Positions 9,342-18,531 are shown, counted from the first letter of the stretch. The stretch: 34,538 nt of DNA from an uncultured Prevotella sp. (GCA_900316565.1 ONDK01000021.1:1-34538), one strand, 5' to 3'. The notes: generated by a model not told the origin, from the sequence alone. Translations and numbers: made by a program.

Positions 9342-11507
9342 TTACAGTCCTTTCGACCGTTTGCCAGTCTTTCTTATGCTGAACGAATGGAAGAACCCCT
9401 GCCGGAACTTGTCCATTATCCAGTCGTAGGCGGACCGTTCCTCGGTGTGCTGAGGCTCTGCGAAGGTCATCTGGTCCTGAGTCTCACCGTACTGGTCCGG
9501 ATAGATTATCATGATGCTGCGGCCGTTGAAGTAGCGGTTTATCTCTTGAGGGAGTTGCTCCAGAGCGTTCTTGTATGAGATGGTGCCTTTTCTTGCCGTT
9601 ACCACCACGAACATGTGATCGCTCTTTATCTTCGAAGCCAGTTGTGGCAGTTGGTTCCAATGTGGCATCTCGACGAATTCCGCCCTCACGCTGGGGTGCC
9701 GGTTGTTGATGTATTCCCTTATGAGGACCAGCGATTCGGCACGTCCGTGGAACTCTATCCGGCACTCCAGGTTGTCGGCCATCCTCGAGAGGCGTTCCAT
9801 CCACCGGTTGAAGCCCGGCTCGTATTCGGCTCTTGAGGGTACCGCGACCTCTATTTTCCGTATCGTGTTCAGCGGTTGCGTTATGCGCGCAATGATAATC
9901 TGCCGGTTAAGACCATTATAGAGGCTTTGCGCAAACTGTCCCCAGAAGCCCTTGGAGACGTCCTGGTGGAAGTGAAGTCCCATGATTATCTCGCTCGCCT
10001 GGTACTCCCTGAAGGCGTGCTTTATGCCGTTGGCAATGTTCGTTGAGAGGCGTACCTGCGTCTGCAACGGCACGTCGGCGGCACTGCAGTAGCGCTTGAT
10101 GTGCTCCAGGAGGCGTCTGCCCTCGGCCTGGTTGCGTGCCGCGTTGATGTCATCATATACTACGTTCAACGCAATCATCCCGCGTGTGAGCTTGGTGTTA
10201 CGCATTAGATTGGCCAGCGTCATGAGGTTGTCGGCATATTCCGGGTATTTCACGGCAACAAGAATCTTTTCGTCATCGCCGCTGTTCTCTATCGTCGTAC
10301 TCTCTTTCTCCTTAAGACGAATGTTCCTTGCAGCATTCTCCGTTATCACTGACGAGATGATACACGTGCAGAGTATCATCAGGACGACACCGTTGAGAAC
10401 CTCGTTGTTGAGCAGCGTGCGGCCCGGTGAGACCTCAAGTTCCAATCCTATCATCACCATGGCGATGGCTCCTGCGGCGTGGGCCGATGTCAGGCCGAAC
10501 ATCAGATGCCCCGACAGACGCGGCATGCGGAAGAAAGCCGTCGTGCCATAGGCAGCTATTGCCTTGCCGAGAGTGCCGAAGAAGACCAGGCAGAGCATTA
10601 TCCACAGCACCGTTCCACCCTGGAACAGCAGCCGGATATTTATCAGCATGCCCACGCCGATGAGGAAATATGGGATGAAAAGGGCGTTGCCGATGAACTC
10701 TATGCGGTTCATCAGTGGTGATATCTTTGGGATGAACCGGTTGAGAACCAGTCCGGCGAAGAACGCTCCGAAAATGCCTTCCAGCCCGATGTAGTTCGAC
10801 AGTGCCGAACTGAAGAACAGTACCGACATTACGAAGATGAACTGCATCACCGCGTCGCTGTACTTACGCAGGAACCACCTCGTAAGGCGTGGTATGAGCT
10901 GTATCATCACGGCGCTGAAGACTATTATCTTCACGAGGAAGAGCAGCCAGAAGAGTCCGTTTGCCGTGCCTCTGGCCTCGTTGACGACCGCTGCAAGCGT
11001 GATAAGGGCTAAGAGCAGTGATATCATTGACGAGCCCACGCTGAGCGTCGAGGCCGTGTTGCGCTGTAGTCCGTACCGTCCTACGATGGGGTAGGCTATC
11101 AGCGTGTTCGACGACATCATACACCCAAGCATCAGCGCGGCCATACTGCTCAGGTGGAGCAGAGACATCGAGGTGAAGAATGTCAGCAGCATCGGCACGA
11201 GAAAGGTCATTATCCCGAAGAAGCCTATCTTAGCCCTGTTCTTTCTCATGCCTTCCATGTCCATCTCGAGGCCCGCCAGGAACATGATATACAGCAGTCC
11301 CACGCGTCCGAAGAGCTGGAAGGAGTCGTCGCGGATGAGGATGTTGAGACCGTATTTGCCGATGATGACACCTGCCAAGACCATTCCTATGAGGTGAGGT
11401 ATGCGCAGCTTGCCCATGATTATCGGCGCAAGGAGGATAATCAGCAGGACGACGAAGAATATCAGCGTCGGGTCTGTTATCGGGAAGTATTGTGACAAAT
11501 CTGGCAT
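9342..11507 (-). CDS. CPA2-family cation:proton antiporter with cytoplasmic C-terminal region
   Basis: This is an inner-membrane monovalent cation/proton exchanger of 721 residues. Residues about 10-400 form a row of roughly 12 hydrophobic segments typical of the Na+/H+ exchanger family, beginning IFFVVLLIILLAPIIMGKLRIPHLIGMVLAG. The conserved segment SNYIGLEGIFGAFFAGLVLNR is in the middle. From about residue 410 the protein is soluble and looks like two universal-stress-protein-like halves (EKILVAVKYPEYADNLMTLA; IIMGLHFHQD), as in other Bacteroidetes antiporters. A perfect-spacing promoter lies 34 nt upstream. Whether it moves Na+ or K+ cannot be told. Confidence 0.9.
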   Translation of the reverse strand: MPDLSQYFPITDPTLIFFVVLLIILLAPIIMGKLRIPHLIGMVLAGVIIGKYGLNILIRDDSFQLFGRVGLLYIMFLAGLEMDMEGMRKNRAKIGFFGIMTFLVPMLLTFFTSMSLLHLSSMAALMLGCMMSSNTLIAYPIVGRYGLQRNTASTLSVGSSMISLLLALITLAAVVNEARGTANGLFWLLFLVKIIVFSAVMIQLIPRLTRWFLRKYSDAVMQFIFVMSVLFFSSALSNYIGLEGIFGAFFAGLVLNRFIPKISPLMNRIEFIGNALFIPYFLIGVGMLINIRLLFQGGTVLWIMLCLVFFGTLGKAIAAYGTTAFFRMPRLSGHLMFGLTSAHAAGAIAMVMIGLELEVSPGRTLLNNEVLNGVVLMILCTCIISSVITENAARNIRLKEKESTTIENSGDDEKILVAVKYPEYADNLMTLANLMRNTKLTRGMIALNVVYDDINAARNQAEGRRLLEHIKRYCSAADVPLQTQVRLSTNIANGIKHAFREYQASEIIMGLHFHQDVSKGFWGQFAQSLYNGLNRQIIIARITQPLNTIRKIEVAVPSRAEYEPGFNRWMERLSRMADNLECRIEFHGRAESLVLIREYINNRHPSVRAEFVEMPHWNQLPQLASKIKSDHMFVVVTARKGTISYKNALEQLPQEINRYFNGRSIMIIYPDQYGETQDQMTFAEPQHTEERSAYDWIMDKFRQGFFHSFSIRKTGKRSKGL

Positions 11508-11540
11508 AATGGCGTTCTTCTTTGATTACAAATGCACATG

Positions 11541-11571
11541 CAAAGTTAATGTAAACGTGCGAGATGACAAA
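11541..11571 (-). promoter_or_regulatory. Promoter of the antiporter-lolD-like unit
   Basis: On the minus strand TTTG (11571-11568), 19 nt, TAacTTTG (11548-11541). It matches the Bacteroidetes consensus and lies 34 nt upstream of the antiporter start. Confidence 0.8.
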
Positions 11572-11749
11572 AAGAAAGGCTTTCTATTTTCCGGTGAGGA
11601 CTGTCAGGAGGGGTGTTATCTATGGATGCGCAGTTGATGTTGATATTGGGGAAGGCGAAAATATACTGTAGGTTTTCGTCGCAAAGGCTGTTTCTTCCGT
11701 CATATATATCATTAATTAATAGCTGATTGAACATATTGCGCTATAATAT

Positions 11750-11780
11750 TTTGCAATCTCAAAGGAAATATCTAAATTTG
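11750..11780 (+). promoter_or_regulatory. Promoter of asd
   Basis: TTTG (11750-11753), 19 nt, TAaaTTTG (11773-11780), 37 nt before the asd start. The 310-bp gap to the divergent antiporter gene (11508-11817) holds only this promoter and its opposite-facing counterpart. Confidence 0.8.
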
Positions 11781-11817
11781 CATGCAATTTATAGTGAAAG
11801 TTTAAGATAAAAGAAAT

Positions 11818-12834
11818 ATGAGAGTAGCTATTGTTGGCGCCAGTGGCGCAGTAGGACAGGAGTTCCTACGTATCCTTGCAGAGAGAAATTTCCCTATTGA
11901 TGACTTGTTGCTGTTCGGCTCGAAGCGTTCCGCTGGCCGTAAGTACACCTTCAAGGGAAAGGAGTACACCGTTAAAGAACTTCAGCACAATGACGACTTC
12001 AAGGGTGTCGACATTGCTTTCACCAGTGCCGGCGGCGGTACCTCTGCCGAGTTTGCCGACACCATTACCAAGTATGGTGCCGTAATGATTGACAACAGCT
12101 CGCAGTTCCGTATGGATAAGGATGTGCCTCTCGTCGTGCCGGAGATAAATCCTGAGGACGCTCTGGACCGTCCGCGCGGCATCATCGCCAACCCTAACTG
12201 CACCACCATTATGATGGTTGTCGTGCTTAACCCTATAGACAAGTTGAGCCACATCAAGAAGATACATGTCTCCAGCTACCAGAGTGCCAGCGGTGCCGGT
12301 GCTGCGGCCATGAAGGAACTGGAGCAGCAGTATAAGGAGATGGTTGAGGACGGAAAGGTCTCCACTATCAATAAGTTCCCTCATCAGTTGGCATACAATG
12401 TCATCCCGCAAATCGACAAGATGACGCCAAACGACTACACCAAGGAAGAGATGAAGATGTATAATGAGACCCGGAAAATCATGCACTCCGATGTTCGCAC
12501 GAGTGCTACCTGTGTCCGTGTGTCGTCGCTTCGTTCCCATTCCGAAAGCGTATGGTTCGAAACGGAGCGCCCGCTGAGCGTTGAGGAAATCCGTGAGGCA
12601 CTGAAGGCGGCTCCGGGCGTGACTCTTGTCGATGACCCGCAGAACTATGTCTATCCGATGCCTCTCGACTCTGCTGGCAAGGATGATGTCTTCGTAGGCC
12701 GTATTCGTAAAGACCTTGCTGACGATAACGGCAACACGCTGTGGCTCACAGGCGACCAGATACGCAAGGGTGCAGCCCTGAATGCCGTTCAGATTGCCGA
12801 ATATCTCATCAAGGTAGGCAACGTCGGAAAGTAA
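11818..12834 (+). CDS. asd: Aspartate-semialdehyde dehydrogenase
   Basis: This enzyme reduces aspartyl phosphate to aspartate semialdehyde with NADPH, the branch point to lysine/diaminopimelate, threonine and methionine. It acts in the cytoplasm. The 338 residues begin with the nucleotide-binding motif [18 protein letters not shown]. The catalytic cysteine is in ANPNCTT (C128) and the general-base histidine in [10 protein letters not shown] (H241). Length and motifs fit the gram-positive-like type of Asd. It has its own promoter, and a long nested hairpin lies 48 bp downstream. It appears to be a single-gene unit, with no aspartokinase or dapA beside it. Confidence 0.96.
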   Translation: MRVAIVGASGAVGQEFLRILAERNFPIDDLLLFGSKRSAGRKYTFKGKEYTVKELQHNDDFKGVDIAFTSAGGGTSAEFADTITKYGAVMIDNSSQFRMDKDVPLVVPEINPEDALDRPRGIIANPNCTTIMMVVVLNPIDKLSHIKKIHVSSYQSASGAGAAAMKELEQQYKEMVEDGKVSTINKFPHQLAYNVIPQIDKMTPNDYTKEEMKMYNETRKIMHSDVRTSATCVRVSSLRSHSESVWFETERPLSVEEIREALKAAPGVTLVDDPQNYVYPMPLDSAGKDDVFVGRIRKDLADDNGNTLWLTGDQIRKGAALNAVQIAEYLIKVGNVGK

Positions 12835-12881
12835 GATAACATTATTATACTTATACAAACCCGTATACTTGTGTAACAACG

Positions 12882-12961
12882 AGGGTGCATCAGATGTCGG
12901 CTTTCTTCTATTCCTGATTAATCAGGAACAGAGCAGGCAGACTTCTGATGCACCCTGTTTT
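12882..12961 (+). terminator. Nested inverted repeat, probable asd terminator
   Basis: AGGGTGCATCAGA (12882-12894) pairs perfectly with TCTGATGCACCCT (12944-12956), followed by GTTTTG. Inside the 49-nt spacer is a second, perfect 18-bp palindrome, TTCCTGATTAATCAGGAA (12911-12928). The outer stem suits a terminator. The inner palindrome could also be a protein-binding site. Confidence 0.6.
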
Positions 12962-13027
12962 GCGCTTTAAAGGCATTCACCTGCGGAGGACGTCATGCCT
13001 TTATTCAGGATAATTGTAGGAAATCAT

Positions 13028-13035
13028 TATTTTTG
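13028..13035 (+). promoter_or_regulatory. -7 element upstream of the MATE gene
   Basis: TAttTTTG lies 65 nt before the chosen MATE start codon. The -33 region is weak. Confidence 0.45.
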
Positions 13036-13100
13036 GAATATTCAGAAACGGGTGCCGGTGAATGCCGGGCGTCGGTTTCTCTGGTGTCAATCATAGTTTA

Positions 13101-14495
13101 ATGGAACAGGAAGAACAAGGAAAGAATGCTGTCGCAACTGCCGCGTCACATCGCAATGCGGTCGATATGCTGCATGGGCCGCTGCTGGGTAAGATACTTA
13201 TGTTTGCCCTTCCGTTCGCGTTGAGCGGCGTGATGGAGCAGTTGTTCAACTCCGTCGACGTGATGGTCGTGGGCCGTTTCGCCAGTTCCGAGGCTATGGC
13301 TGCCGTCGGTGCCAACACGTTTCTCATCAACCTGTGCATCAACCTCTTTGTGGGTATGTCGGTAGGGGCGAATGTTATCCTCTCCAATCATATCGGACAG
13401 CACGACAACCGTGCCATACGTCATGCCGTCAGCACCACTGTAGTACTGTCGGTGGCCAGCGGCTTCTTCCTTCTTCTGCTTGGAATGGTAATCTCGCGGC
13501 CTGTTCTGTCGGTCATGGGAACGCCTGCCAACGTCATCGACGATGCTGTGACATACCTTAGGATATGGTTTCTCGGTGCACCGTTCTTCATGGTCTACAA
13601 CTTTGGCGCGTCCATCCTCCGCAGTAAGGGCGACACGCGCCGCCCTCTCTATATCCTTCTTGTTGGCGGTGTCATCAATGCCATTGTCGCTCTTGTTACC
13701 GTTATCGTCTTCAGGATGAGTGTCGTCGGTGTCGGCATTGCCAACGACAGTGCCTATCTGTTCTCCGCCGTTGCGGTGGTATACCTCCTCCGTAAGGAAA
13801 GTGGACCTTTCCGCCTCGACTACGGTCATCTGCGTATCTATGGCGTGGAGCTTAAGCGCATCCTGCAAATTGGTATCCCCGCCGGCATTCAGGGAATGGT
13901 GTTCTCCCTCTCCAACGTTTTTGTGCAGTCGGCCATCAACAGCTATGGCTCAGCGGCCATGGCGGGCTCGTCGGCATCGCAGATTTTCGATGCTTACTGC
14001 TACTTCCTTATGAACGCGTTCAGCGGAGCATGTGTTACCTTCGTAGGGCAGAACTATGGTGCCGGAGAGGTGGAGCGTTGCAAGCGCGTTTTCCGCATCT
14101 GTCTTGTCTGCGGTGCCCTGGCCACGCTCTGCGGCAACATGGTGATGTTCTTCGGTGAGAACTTCTTCTTGAAATTCTTTTCCACTGACACGACGGTAAT
14201 CCACTATGCCATGATACGTATCTCGCTGACCATGACTACGCAGTGGATAGCGACGTTCTATGAGATTCCGGCCTCGGCGATGCGTGGCTTGGGGCATTCC
14301 CTGGAGCCTGCGCTGATGACCGTTTTCGGCACATGTGTCTTCCGCCTGTTCTGGATCTTCGCCATTCATCCCGTCTGGCCAGGGTATAACAGGCTGATGA
14401 TGATTTATCCTATCTCATGGCTTTTGACTGATTTTATCGTCTTCCCAGCGTGTCTTATCGTCAGCCGGCGCGCATTTAAATTTATTCGTAGTTGA
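13101..14495 (+). CDS. MATE-family multidrug/organic cation efflux transporter
   Basis: This inner-membrane exporter would be driven by a Na+ or H+ gradient. From the ATG at 13101 the protein has 464 residues, normal for the family, with 12 hydrophobic segments. The conserved opening GPLLGKILMFALPFALSGVMEQLFNSVDVMVVGRF and the central repeat IQIGIPAGIQGMVFSLSNVFVQ show the two MATE halves. An upstream in-frame start at 13062 would add 13 unconvincing residues, so 13101 was chosen. The symporter gene begins 5 bp after its stop, so the two are very likely co-transcribed. The substrate cannot be predicted. Confidence 0.92.
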   Translation: MEQEEQGKNAVATAASHRNAVDMLHGPLLGKILMFALPFALSGVMEQLFNSVDVMVVGRFASSEAMAAVGANTFLINLCINLFVGMSVGANVILSNHIGQHDNRAIRHAVSTTVVLSVASGFFLLLLGMVISRPVLSVMGTPANVIDDAVTYLRIWFLGAPFFMVYNFGASILRSKGDTRRPLYILLVGGVINAIVALVTVIVFRMSVVGVGIANDSAYLFSAVAVVYLLRKESGPFRLDYGHLRIYGVELKRILQIGIPAGIQGMVFSLSNVFVQSAINSYGSAAMAGSSASQIFDAYCYFLMNAFSGACVTFVGQNYGAGEVERCKRVFRICLVCGALATLCGNMVMFFGENFFLKFFSTDTTVIHYAMIRISLTMTTQWIATFYEIPASAMRGLGHSLEPALMTVFGTCVFRLFWIFAIHPVWPGYNRLMMIYPISWLLTDFIVFPACLIVSRRAFKFIRS

Positions 14496-14500
14496 CAGAA

Positions 14501-15952
14501 ATGCTTATTCTCCTTACAATAATAATATATTTCTCAGCCTTATTGGTAATAAGCCGTTTTACGGCACGCCGTTCTGACAATGAGACTTTCTACCGTGCAG
14601 GGCGCCGTTCACCGTGGTATATGGTGGCTTTCGGCATGGTCGGCGCGAGCATCTCCGGCATCACCTTCGTCAGCGTGCCGGGAATGGTGCTTAAAACAGA
14701 CATGACATACCTGCAGATGTGTGTCGGCTTCATCCTTGGTTATTTCATTATAGGCCTCGTCCTGCTGCCCGTCTACTATAAGTTGAACCTCACCACCATC
14801 TATACATATCTGAAAGAACGGTTCGGACAGAGGTCTTATAAGACTGGAGCTTGGTTCTTCCTCATCTCAAAGATGACGGGGGCTGCCGTGAGGTTTTATG
14901 TGGTCTGCATCATCCTACAGAAATTTGTCCTCTCCGCCTATGGCATTCCGTTCCCTGTAACGGTTCTCGCCATGGTCCTTCTCATCTGGCTCTACACCCG
15001 TCGGAGCGGCATCAAAACCCTTGTCTGGACCGATACGTTCCAGACCTTCTGTATGTTTGCCGCCCTGATACTGATAATCTTTAATGTTATTGACCGTCTG
15101 GGAATGACTACTTCCGAAGCTGTCAGTGCCATTGTCAACGATGTCCACAGCCGTGTCTTCGTCTTCGATGACTGGATATCGCGCCAGAACTTCTGGAAAC
15201 AGTTCTTCAGTGGAGCCTTTGTGGCCGTTGTCATGACCGGTTTCGACCAGGACATGATGCAGAAGAACCTCACATGTAAGACGCTCCGTGACGCACAGAA
15301 AGATGTATGTACCTATGGCCTCGCCTTCGTTCCGGCAAATCTGCTCTTCCTTTCCCTAGGTGTTCTCCTTACGATACTTGCCTCCCGCATGGGAATAGCA
15401 CTGCCTGAGCAGGGCGATGACCTGCTGCCTATGTTCGCCGCGTCGGGAAGACTCGGCGACAGCGTCGTGGTGTTGTTTACCATTGGTGTCGTGGCAGCGG
15501 CATTCTCTTCGGCCGACTCAGCGTTGACGGCTCTTACCACGAGCTTCTGTGTGGATATCGTGGGACGGCAAGACGATGAACGCCTGCGACGCCGTGCTCA
15601 TATCGGTGTGGCGGTGGTCTTCATCGGTTTCGTCCTCGCATTCAAAGCCCTCAACAGCACCAGCGTCATCGATGCCATCTATATCCTTTGCTCCTATACC
15701 TACGGTCCTCTTCTTGGCCTCTTCTCCTATGGACTTATCACACATCGTCCGACCTGCGACCGTCTGGTGCCGTATGTCTGTGTCGCCTCACCGCTTCTCT
15801 GTCTGCTTATCGACAATGCCGTCGCCTCCACGACAGGGTATAAGTTCGGCTATGAGATGCTGATGCTCAACGGCCTTTTGACGTTCCTAGGCCTTTACAT
15901 CATAGGCTCTTGGTCAAAAGAGTACCATGAAGGATTAAGCGGTTGTAATTAA
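14501..15952 (+). CDS. Sodium:solute symporter (SSS family)
   Basis: This inner-membrane Na+-coupled uptake transporter has 483 residues and about 13 hydrophobic segments. The family is shown by FYRAGRRSPWYMVAFGMVGASISGITFVSVPG at the start, the TDTFQTFCMF segment, and AAAFSSADSALTALTTSFCVDI, which carries the Na+-binding serines. The ATG at 14501 lies 5 bp after the MATE stop. A TTG at 14492 overlapping that stop would add three residues and cannot be excluded. Substrate unknown; related Bacteroidetes proteins are often annotated as sugar or sialic-acid transporters, but nothing here decides this. Confidence 0.92.
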   Translation: MLILLTIIIYFSALLVISRFTARRSDNETFYRAGRRSPWYMVAFGMVGASISGITFVSVPGMVLKTDMTYLQMCVGFILGYFIIGLVLLPVYYKLNLTTIYTYLKERFGQRSYKTGAWFFLISKMTGAAVRFYVVCIILQKFVLSAYGIPFPVTVLAMVLLIWLYTRRSGIKTLVWTDTFQTFCMFAALILIIFNVIDRLGMTTSEAVSAIVNDVHSRVFVFDDWISRQNFWKQFFSGAFVAVVMTGFDQDMMQKNLTCKTLRDAQKDVCTYGLAFVPANLLFLSLGVLLTILASRMGIALPEQGDDLLPMFAASGRLGDSVVVLFTIGVVAAAFSSADSALTALTTSFCVDIVGRQDDERLRRRAHIGVAVVFIGFVLAFKALNSTSVIDAIYILCSYTYGPLLGLFSYGLITHRPTCDRLVPYVCVASPLLCLLIDNAVASTTGYKFGYEMLMLNGLLTFLGLYIIGSWSKEYHEGLSGCN

Positions 15953-16053
15953 TAGTGCTCTATCCGGTCCTCACCATGGCCTCTCCTCAATACGTCTATT
16001 GCTCATTGTACGCAAGACTTATATGGTCTTTTTTACGGATAAACGTAGAAATA

Positions 16054-16085
16054 TTTGGCAGTGTATCCGATTTCCACTAAATTTG
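16054..16085 (+). promoter_or_regulatory. Promoter of the CvfB-like gene
   Basis: TTTG (16054-16057), 20 nt, TAaaTTTG (16078-16085). It sets the start of the gene, because an earlier in-frame TTG (16055) falls inside its -33 box. Confidence 0.85.
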
Positions 16086-16111
16086 CAGACGAATTTAGTA
16101 AAGGACAGATT

Positions 16112-17008
16112 ATGGCAAGGATACAGTTAGGACGCTACAACACCATGAAGGTGGTACGCAAGGCTTATAAGCACACCGGAGCAAGGGTAGGGGAGAAGGA
16201 GGAATTCGGCCTCTTCCTCGACGGCGGTGCTGAGGGTGAGATACTCATGCCGGCAAAGTATGTGCCGGAAGGTACGGAGATAGGCGATGATGTCACCGCC
16301 TTCGTATATCTCGACCAGGAGGAACGCCCCATAGCCACCACGGAGCAGCCGTTGGCTGAGGCCGGTGAGTTTGCCTATCTGGAGTGCTCGTGGGTCAACA
16401 AGTACGGTGCTTTCCTCGATTGGGGTGTCACCAAGAACCTGTTCTGTCCTTTCCGAGAACAGAAAAAGAAGATGGAAGTCGGCGAGAGCTATATCGTCCA
16501 CATCCATGTCGACGAAGAGAGCTACCGTCTCGTGGCTTCCGCAAAAATAGATAAATATCTCTCGGCCATCACTCCTGAGGATATGAAAGCCTATCACCAC
16601 GGTACCAAGGTTAGCCTTCTCATCTGGCAGAAGACTGATTTGGGCTTTAAGGTCATCATCGACGATAAGTTCGGCGGCCTTATCTATGATGATCAGATAT
16701 TCAGGTACGTGCATACCGGTGACCGTATGACGGGATATATCGATACAATACGTCCTGACGGGAAGATAGACTGTGCGCTGCAGCCAACGGGAATGCGGCA
16801 GACCGAGGATTTCGCCGCGACACTTCTCGACTATCTTAAAGGTCATGACGGCGTCTGCAATATGGGCGATAAGACCGATGCTGAGGCTATCAAGCGTGCT
16901 TTCCAGGTGTCGAAGAAGGTCTTCAAGCGTGCCATCGGCGACCTCTATAAGCGTCGTCTGATAACCGTGGAGCCCACACGAATAAGCCTTGTGGAGAAAA
17001 AAGACTAG
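16112..17008 (+). CDS. CvfB/YitL-like S1 RNA-binding protein
   Basis: This is a predicted cytoplasmic RNA-binding protein of 298 residues. Several S1-like beta-barrel domains are visible: an N-terminal one (EEFGLFLDGGAEGEILMPAKYV), a second (YLECSWVNKYGAFLDWGVTKNLFCPF) and a third around IYDDQIFRYVHTGDRMTGYI. A C-terminal winged-helix-like end follows (AIKRAFQVSKKVFKRAIGDLYKRRLI). This order matches the CvfB/YitL family, whose Staphylococcus member affects virulence gene expression; the molecular role is poorly defined. The ATG at 16112 was chosen because the promoter occupies the upstream part of the frame. tcdA follows after 84 bp and may be co-transcribed. Confidence 0.85.
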   Translation: MARIQLGRYNTMKVVRKAYKHTGARVGEKEEFGLFLDGGAEGEILMPAKYVPEGTEIGDDVTAFVYLDQEERPIATTEQPLAEAGEFAYLECSWVNKYGAFLDWGVTKNLFCPFREQKKKMEVGESYIVHIHVDEESYRLVASAKIDKYLSAITPEDMKAYHHGTKVSLLIWQKTDLGFKVIIDDKFGGLIYDDQIFRYVHTGDRMTGYIDTIRPDGKIDCALQPTGMRQTEDFAATLLDYLKGHDGVCNMGDKTDAEAIKRAFQVSKKVFKRAIGDLYKRRLITVEPTRISLVEKKD

Positions 17009-17092
17009 CAGAGACATACGCCCATGACTGCTGAGGGCAGGGGTGAACAAGACTATCAACGAGAAAAAGGTAAAAAGAAGTAAAGGATACGA

Positions 17093-17971
17093 ATGCAGAA
17101 TCAGTTTTCACGAACACAATTATTACTTGGAAAGCCGGCCATTGACACGCTCAATGGCTCGCGTGTTGCCGTCTTTGGCGTCGGCGGCGTTGGCGGATAT
17201 GTTGTCGAAGTGCTAGCACGTAGTGGTGTCGGGGCTATCGACATCATCGACGACGACCGCGTCTGTCTGACAAATGTCAACCGGCAGATACTTGCCACCA
17301 TATCAACCGTAGGCAAGCATAAGGTCGACGTAGCCGAGGCACGCATCCACGATATTAATCCCCGTTGTATTGTCCGCAAGTATCAGACCTTCTACCTTCC
17401 GGAGAAAGCCGACATGTTCGACTTCAGCAACTATGATTACGTTGTTGACTGTATTGACACCGTAACGGCGAAACTCGATATCATTCAGCGTTGCTGGCGT
17501 CTTGGTGTGCCAATCATCTCATGCCTTGGTGCCGCTTATAAGCTCGACGCGACGCAGTTCCGGGTTACCGACTTGTTCAAGACAAAGATGGACCCGTTGG
17601 CAAAGGTGTTGAGGAAGAAGCTCCGCAAGACCGATGTGAAGCACCTCAAGGTTGTCTACAGTCCTGAGGAACCGTTGGAGAGTATCGACCAGCCGGAGAT
17701 ATCATGCCGCTTCCACTGCATCTGCCCTAACAAGGACATGAGGAAATGTACCGACCGTCACACCATCCCGTCATCTAACGCATGGGTTCCCGCCACGGCA
17801 GGACTTATCTGCGGTGGTGAGGTGGTTAAGGATCTAGTCATACGTGCCCATACCATGCGCATAGACCTTAACGAGGACCCTGACAACGAATATGCTTCCG
17901 TGGCACGGGAACGTGCCCAGACGAAACTGGAGGAGCACAAGAGAATGCTTAAAGAAGCAAAGCAATCATAA
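17093..17971 (+). CDS. tcdA: tRNA threonylcarbamoyladenosine dehydratase (ThiF/HesA family)
   Basis: This enzyme cyclises threonylcarbamoyladenosine (t6A) to ct6A at position 37 of ANN-decoding tRNAs, using ATP. The 292 residues include the nucleotide-binding VAVFGVGGVGGYVVEVLARSGVG, then DIIDDDRVCLTNVNRQ typical of E1-like adenylating enzymes, and DYVVDCIDTVTAKLDII. The length and the ending are those of TcdA (YgdL) rather than ThiF or MoeB. No thiS, thiG or moaD gene is near, which supports the tRNA role. No obvious terminator was found after it. Confidence 0.88.
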   Translation: MQNQFSRTQLLLGKPAIDTLNGSRVAVFGVGGVGGYVVEVLARSGVGAIDIIDDDRVCLTNVNRQILATISTVGKHKVDVAEARIHDINPRCIVRKYQTFYLPEKADMFDFSNYDYVVDCIDTVTAKLDIIQRCWRLGVPIISCLGAAYKLDATQFRVTDLFKTKMDPLAKVLRKKLRKTDVKHLKVVYSPEEPLESIDQPEISCRFHCICPNKDMRKCTDRHTIPSSNAWVPATAGLICGGEVVKDLVIRAHTMRIDLNEDPDNEYASVARERAQTKLEEHKRMLKEAKQS

Positions 17972-18025
17972 ATAGCACTTTGTTTTTTCCATTAATGGTA
18001 TGGTACATCACGATATCAGAAACTT

Positions 18026-18061
18026 GACTGAAACTAAAAGTAAGGCTGGGACACTACACTA
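18026..18061 (+). repeat. Dispersed intergenic repeat, copy 1
   Basis: The segment contains TGACTGAAAC followed by GGACACTACACTA (18049-18061). The second motif recurs exactly on the minus strand at 33843-33855, and both motifs recur (the second with changes) at 34232-34273. Confidence 0.6.
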
Positions 18062-18167
18062 ATTTTTGGAGGAGTCGGGTGACTTAACCCAAGAAAACAT
18101 GTAAATAAATTTCAAATTCAAGTTTTTCTAAATCCACTTTGTAACTTACTGTTGCTCAGTGGATTGC

Positions 18168-18269
18168 ATTTTCCGTACACTTGCGTTCTATTTTCCGTAT
18201 ACTTTTTCATAAATGTAGTACATTTACGATGTATTTTCCGTACACTTACAATGCAAGTGTACTACACTT
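18168..18269. repeat. Three ATTTTCCGTAYACTT repeats with inverted repeats
   Basis: The 15-bp unit occurs at 18168-18182, 18190-18204 and 18233-18247, giving spacings of 22 and 43 bp. The third copy overlaps an inverted repeat, GTACACTT (18240-18247) with AAGTGTAC (18255-18262), which in turn overlaps the palindrome AAGTGTACTACACTT (18255-18269). Confidence 0.8.
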
Positions 18270-18531
18270 ATTTTGGTGTAAATATTTTTGATATTTTTTA
18301 TTGTAAAGTATTGGACCTAAACAGTGCCAAAACTTCATAAATGCATGAACCCACTCGGAGCCTTGAAAGGTACACTCTCAATAACCCCAGACTAAGCGAG
18401 CGAAGCAAGTACAGCCTGGGAAATAGGTGATAGCACACTATCCACTCTGAGCCTTGGAGAGGTTCAGACACGAAGTGTATATCATATTTCGGGTGTCTGA
18501 TAATGCTTTATGATGGATGCTGATGAGGACA

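Larger units (their letters stand above)
17972..18531. other. Repeat-rich gap without genes
   Basis: No credible gene was found in this 560-bp gap. In order it holds a dispersed-repeat copy (18026-18061), the ATTTTCCGTAYACTT repeats and hairpins (18168-18269), a pair of 21/22-bp direct repeats (18351-18371 and 18442-18463) flanking a CCCAG/CTGGG inverted repeat (18386-18420), and a TCAGACAC/GTGTCTGA hairpin (18464-18500) downstream of the minus-strand gene. Confidence 0.6.

Noticed and set aside
16055-16111. N-terminal extension of the CvfB-like protein from a TTG
   Set aside because: The TTG is inside the -33 box of a consensus promoter, so it is not transcribed.
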